This document shows positions 12,431-13,976 of a stretch of DNA of 13,976 bases, in pieces. Made by a program: the position numbers and the translations under genes. Below the pieces are notes generated by a model, which worked only from the letters and a program-made list of their open reading frames with translations, searched no databases and was not told the origin of the DNA. The stretch comes from Chloroflexota bacterium (GTDB taxonomy: Bacteria > Chloroflexota > UBA6077): NCBI GenBank assembly GCA_021788565.1, contig JAJYKO010000045.1, forward strand, positions 1 through 13,976, in the 5' to 3' direction. Each line of letters begins with the position of its first letter. The first letter of the stretch is position 1.

Positions 12431-13819
12431 ATGTACGACGACACCATCGCGGCTATCTCCACGGCCATCGGGGACTCCGGCATCGGCATCGTCCGCATCA
12501 GCGGACCCAGTGCCCTCCCCCTGCTCTGCCGCGTCTTCCGGTCCGCCGGCCGAGACTTTGACCCGGACACGGATTGTACGCAGTTCGACTCCCACCGCGT
12601 CTACTACGGCCGCGCCGTCGACCCCGCGACCGGAGCCGTCCTCGACGAAGCCATCGCCATCTGCATGCTCGCACCCCGCTCCTATACCCGCGAGGACGTC
12701 GTCGAGATCCACTGCCACGGCGGCCCCCTCCCCGTCCAGCGAGTGCTCTTCGCCGTCCTCCAGGCCGGCGCCAGGCTCGCCCTGCCGGGCGAGTTCACCA
12801 TGCGCGCCTACCTCAACGGACGTGTCGACCTCGCGCAGGCCGAGGCCGTGGCAGACGTGATCCGTGCCCGCACCGATCGTGGACTCTCCCTCGCCATGAA
12901 GGGCCTCAACGGACAGCTCTCCCGAGAGGTCCGCTCCGCCCGTCAGCGGCTCCTCCGGGTTCTCGCCTACCTGGAGGCCACCATCGACTTCTCTGAGGAC
13001 GACATCCCCCCGGAGGACATCGCCGGTCCCCTCGCCGCCGCCCTCGAGACCATGGATGCCCTCCTCGCCAACGCCGACCAGGGCATCATCTCGCGGCAGG
13101 GCCTTCGCGTTACCATTCTTGGCAGACCCAATGCCGGCAAGTCCTCGCTGCTTAACGCCCTCCTCCGCACCGACAGGGCCATCGTCACCGAGATTCCCGG
13201 CACTACCCGCGACACCCTGGAGGAGTACGCCAACTTCTCCGGCGTCCCCGTCTGCCTGGTGGACACCGCCGGCATCGGCGAGTCGCGCGATCCGGTGGAG
13301 CGCCTCGGCATCGAGCGAAGCCAACGCGCCATGGCAGAGGCCGACCTCTGTCTCCTCGTCGTGGACGCCTCCGAGCCCCTGCAGCCGGCCGATCTGGGGA
13401 TCGCCGCCTCCCTCGCAGGCAAGCCCGCCATTGTCGTCGCCAACAAGTCGGACCTTCCCCCCGCCGCCCCCCGCGACGACCTGGAGCGGCTTGTCCCCGG
13501 CGCCCGCGTGGTGCCTACCTCCGCCCTCTCCGAGGCCGGTCTAGACGACCTGCGCCGTGCCGTCCTCGATGCGGTCTTCTCCGGCGGTGTTGTCCAGAGC
13601 GACGAACTTCTCGTCTCCAGTCCTCGCCACAAGGCGGCCCTCTCCCGCGCCGCCTCCCATATCAGGGACGCCCTTGCCAGCCTCGATGCTGGCCTCCCCG
13701 CGGACTGCACCGCCTCCGACGTCCGCCTCGCCGTAGATGCCCTTGGTGAGATCACCGGTGAGACGGCCACCGAAGACCTCCTCCAGACCATCTTCTCCCA
13801 CTTCTGCGTCGGCAAGTAA
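12431..13819 (+). CDS. mnmE: tRNA uridine-5-carboxymethylaminomethyl modification GTPase MnmE
   Basis: A 462-residue GTPase that, with MnmG, modifies the wobble uridine of several tRNAs (cmnm5U34). The N-terminal formyl-tetrahydrofolate-binding domain (1-118) begins YDDTIAAISTAIGDSGIGIVR and contains EIHCHGG at 92-98 and PGEFTMRAYLNGRVDLAQAEA at 119-139, quoted here as two stretches: PGEFTMRAYLNGR and VDLAQAEA. The G domain is inserted in the helical domain: GRPNAGKSS at 231-239, TTRD at 258-261, DTAG at 278-281, NKSD at 338-341 and SA at 364-365. The C-terminus FCVGK carries the essential Cys459 (FCIGK in most species). The length is normal. It stands alone on the plus strand behind a repeat cluster; mnmG is not in the window. 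The cofactor is a folate, so folE and folK act upstream of it in metabolism. Confidence 0.97.
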   Translation: MYDDTIAAISTAIGDSGIGIVRISGPSALPLLCRVFRSAGRDFDPDTDCTQFDSHRVYYGRAVDPATGAVLDEAIAICMLAPRSYTREDVVEIHCHGGPLPVQRVLFAVLQAGARLALPGEFTMRAYLNGRVDLAQAEAVADVIRARTDRGLSLAMKGLNGQLSREVRSARQRLLRVLAYLEATIDFSEDDIPPEDIAGPLAAALETMDALLANADQGIISRQGLRVTILGRPNAGKSSLLNALLRTDRAIVTEIPGTTRDTLEEYANFSGVPVCLVDTAGIGESRDPVERLGIERSQRAMAEADLCLLVVDASEPLQPADLGIAASLAGKPAIVVANKSDLPPAAPRDDLERLVPGARVVPTSALSEAGLDDLRRAVLDAVFSGGVVQSDELLVSSPRHKAALSRAASHIRDALASLDAGLPADCTASDVRLAVDALGEITGETATEDLLQTIFSHFCVGK

Positions 13820-13976
13820 CCACGCCCATCCCCGGCATACTGGCACTGATCTTGGATAGTGTGACATCTGGCCCAGAGCGCGAGTTGTCTCAACCAATTG
13901 GGGCGGATTGACGGATTTGGCAGTAATTACGCATCGAAATTCACACAGGTAGTCCCGCCTTGATACCTCAACGAGT
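13820..13976. other. Intergenic tail without recognised gene
   Basis: No convincing coding frame, strong terminator or RNA gene was seen after mnmE. A downstream gene may begin beyond the window. Confidence 0.4.

Noticed and set aside
12374..13324. Long minus-strand open frame opposite mnmE
   Set aside because: Asp/Gly/Val-rich composition of an antisense shadow; mnmE is complete on the plus strand.
13841..13856. Sigma-54-like promoter (TGGCAC, 5 bases, TTGGA) after mnmE
   Set aside because: The essential GC of the -12 element is GG, and no downstream gene is visible to support it.

Overview
The window is GC-rich chromosomal DNA from an uncultured-looking bacterium. It is densely packed with two back-to-back gene blocks. 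The very Ala/Pro/Thr-rich linker after the lipobox of the substrate-binding lipoprotein, the mix of GTG and ATG starts, and the abundance of short GTAG-footed palindromes next to an IS200-like transposase fit a Chloroflexota-type genome. This taxonomic guess rests on general appearance only, because no rRNA or other strong marker is present.

Left block (minus strand, 1-5911): a complete branched-chain amino-acid-type ABC importer in the order livK-livH-livM-livG-livF. It is followed by the N-terminal 293 codons of a thiamine-diphosphate enzyme of the acetolactate synthase superfamily, which runs off the left edge. The genes from livH to livF overlap or abut. livK is separated from livH by an 18-bp hairpin. 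A good sigma70-type promoter lies at 6267-6295 and implies a leader of about 340 nt full of small hairpins.

Middle block (plus strand, 6394-10445): coaX-coaBC-panC-folE-folK, a cofactor operon joining pantothenate/CoA synthesis and early folate synthesis. Its promoter is probably an extended -10 just upstream of coaX. The panC start is odd: the conserved N-terminus extends upstream of the first ATG to an ATA codon that overlaps the coaBC stop as ATAA.

Right part (10442-13976): a REP-associated tyrosine transposase (RAYT) gene on the minus strand sits among several GTAG-footed palindromes, one of them inside its own reading frame. Next comes an HpcH/HpaI-type aldolase gene on the minus strand. 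A cluster of inverted palindromes separates it from mnmE on the plus strand, which looks leaderless. No gene is visible in the last 157 bases.

The most unusual theme is the GTAG-palindrome system. At least eleven short elements, in three or more sequence classes, all begin with GTAG followed by a hairpin. Several are arranged as facing pairs, like REPINs. The GTAG foot provides the TAG stop codon of panC, folK and the transposase gene, and probably of the aldolase gene.
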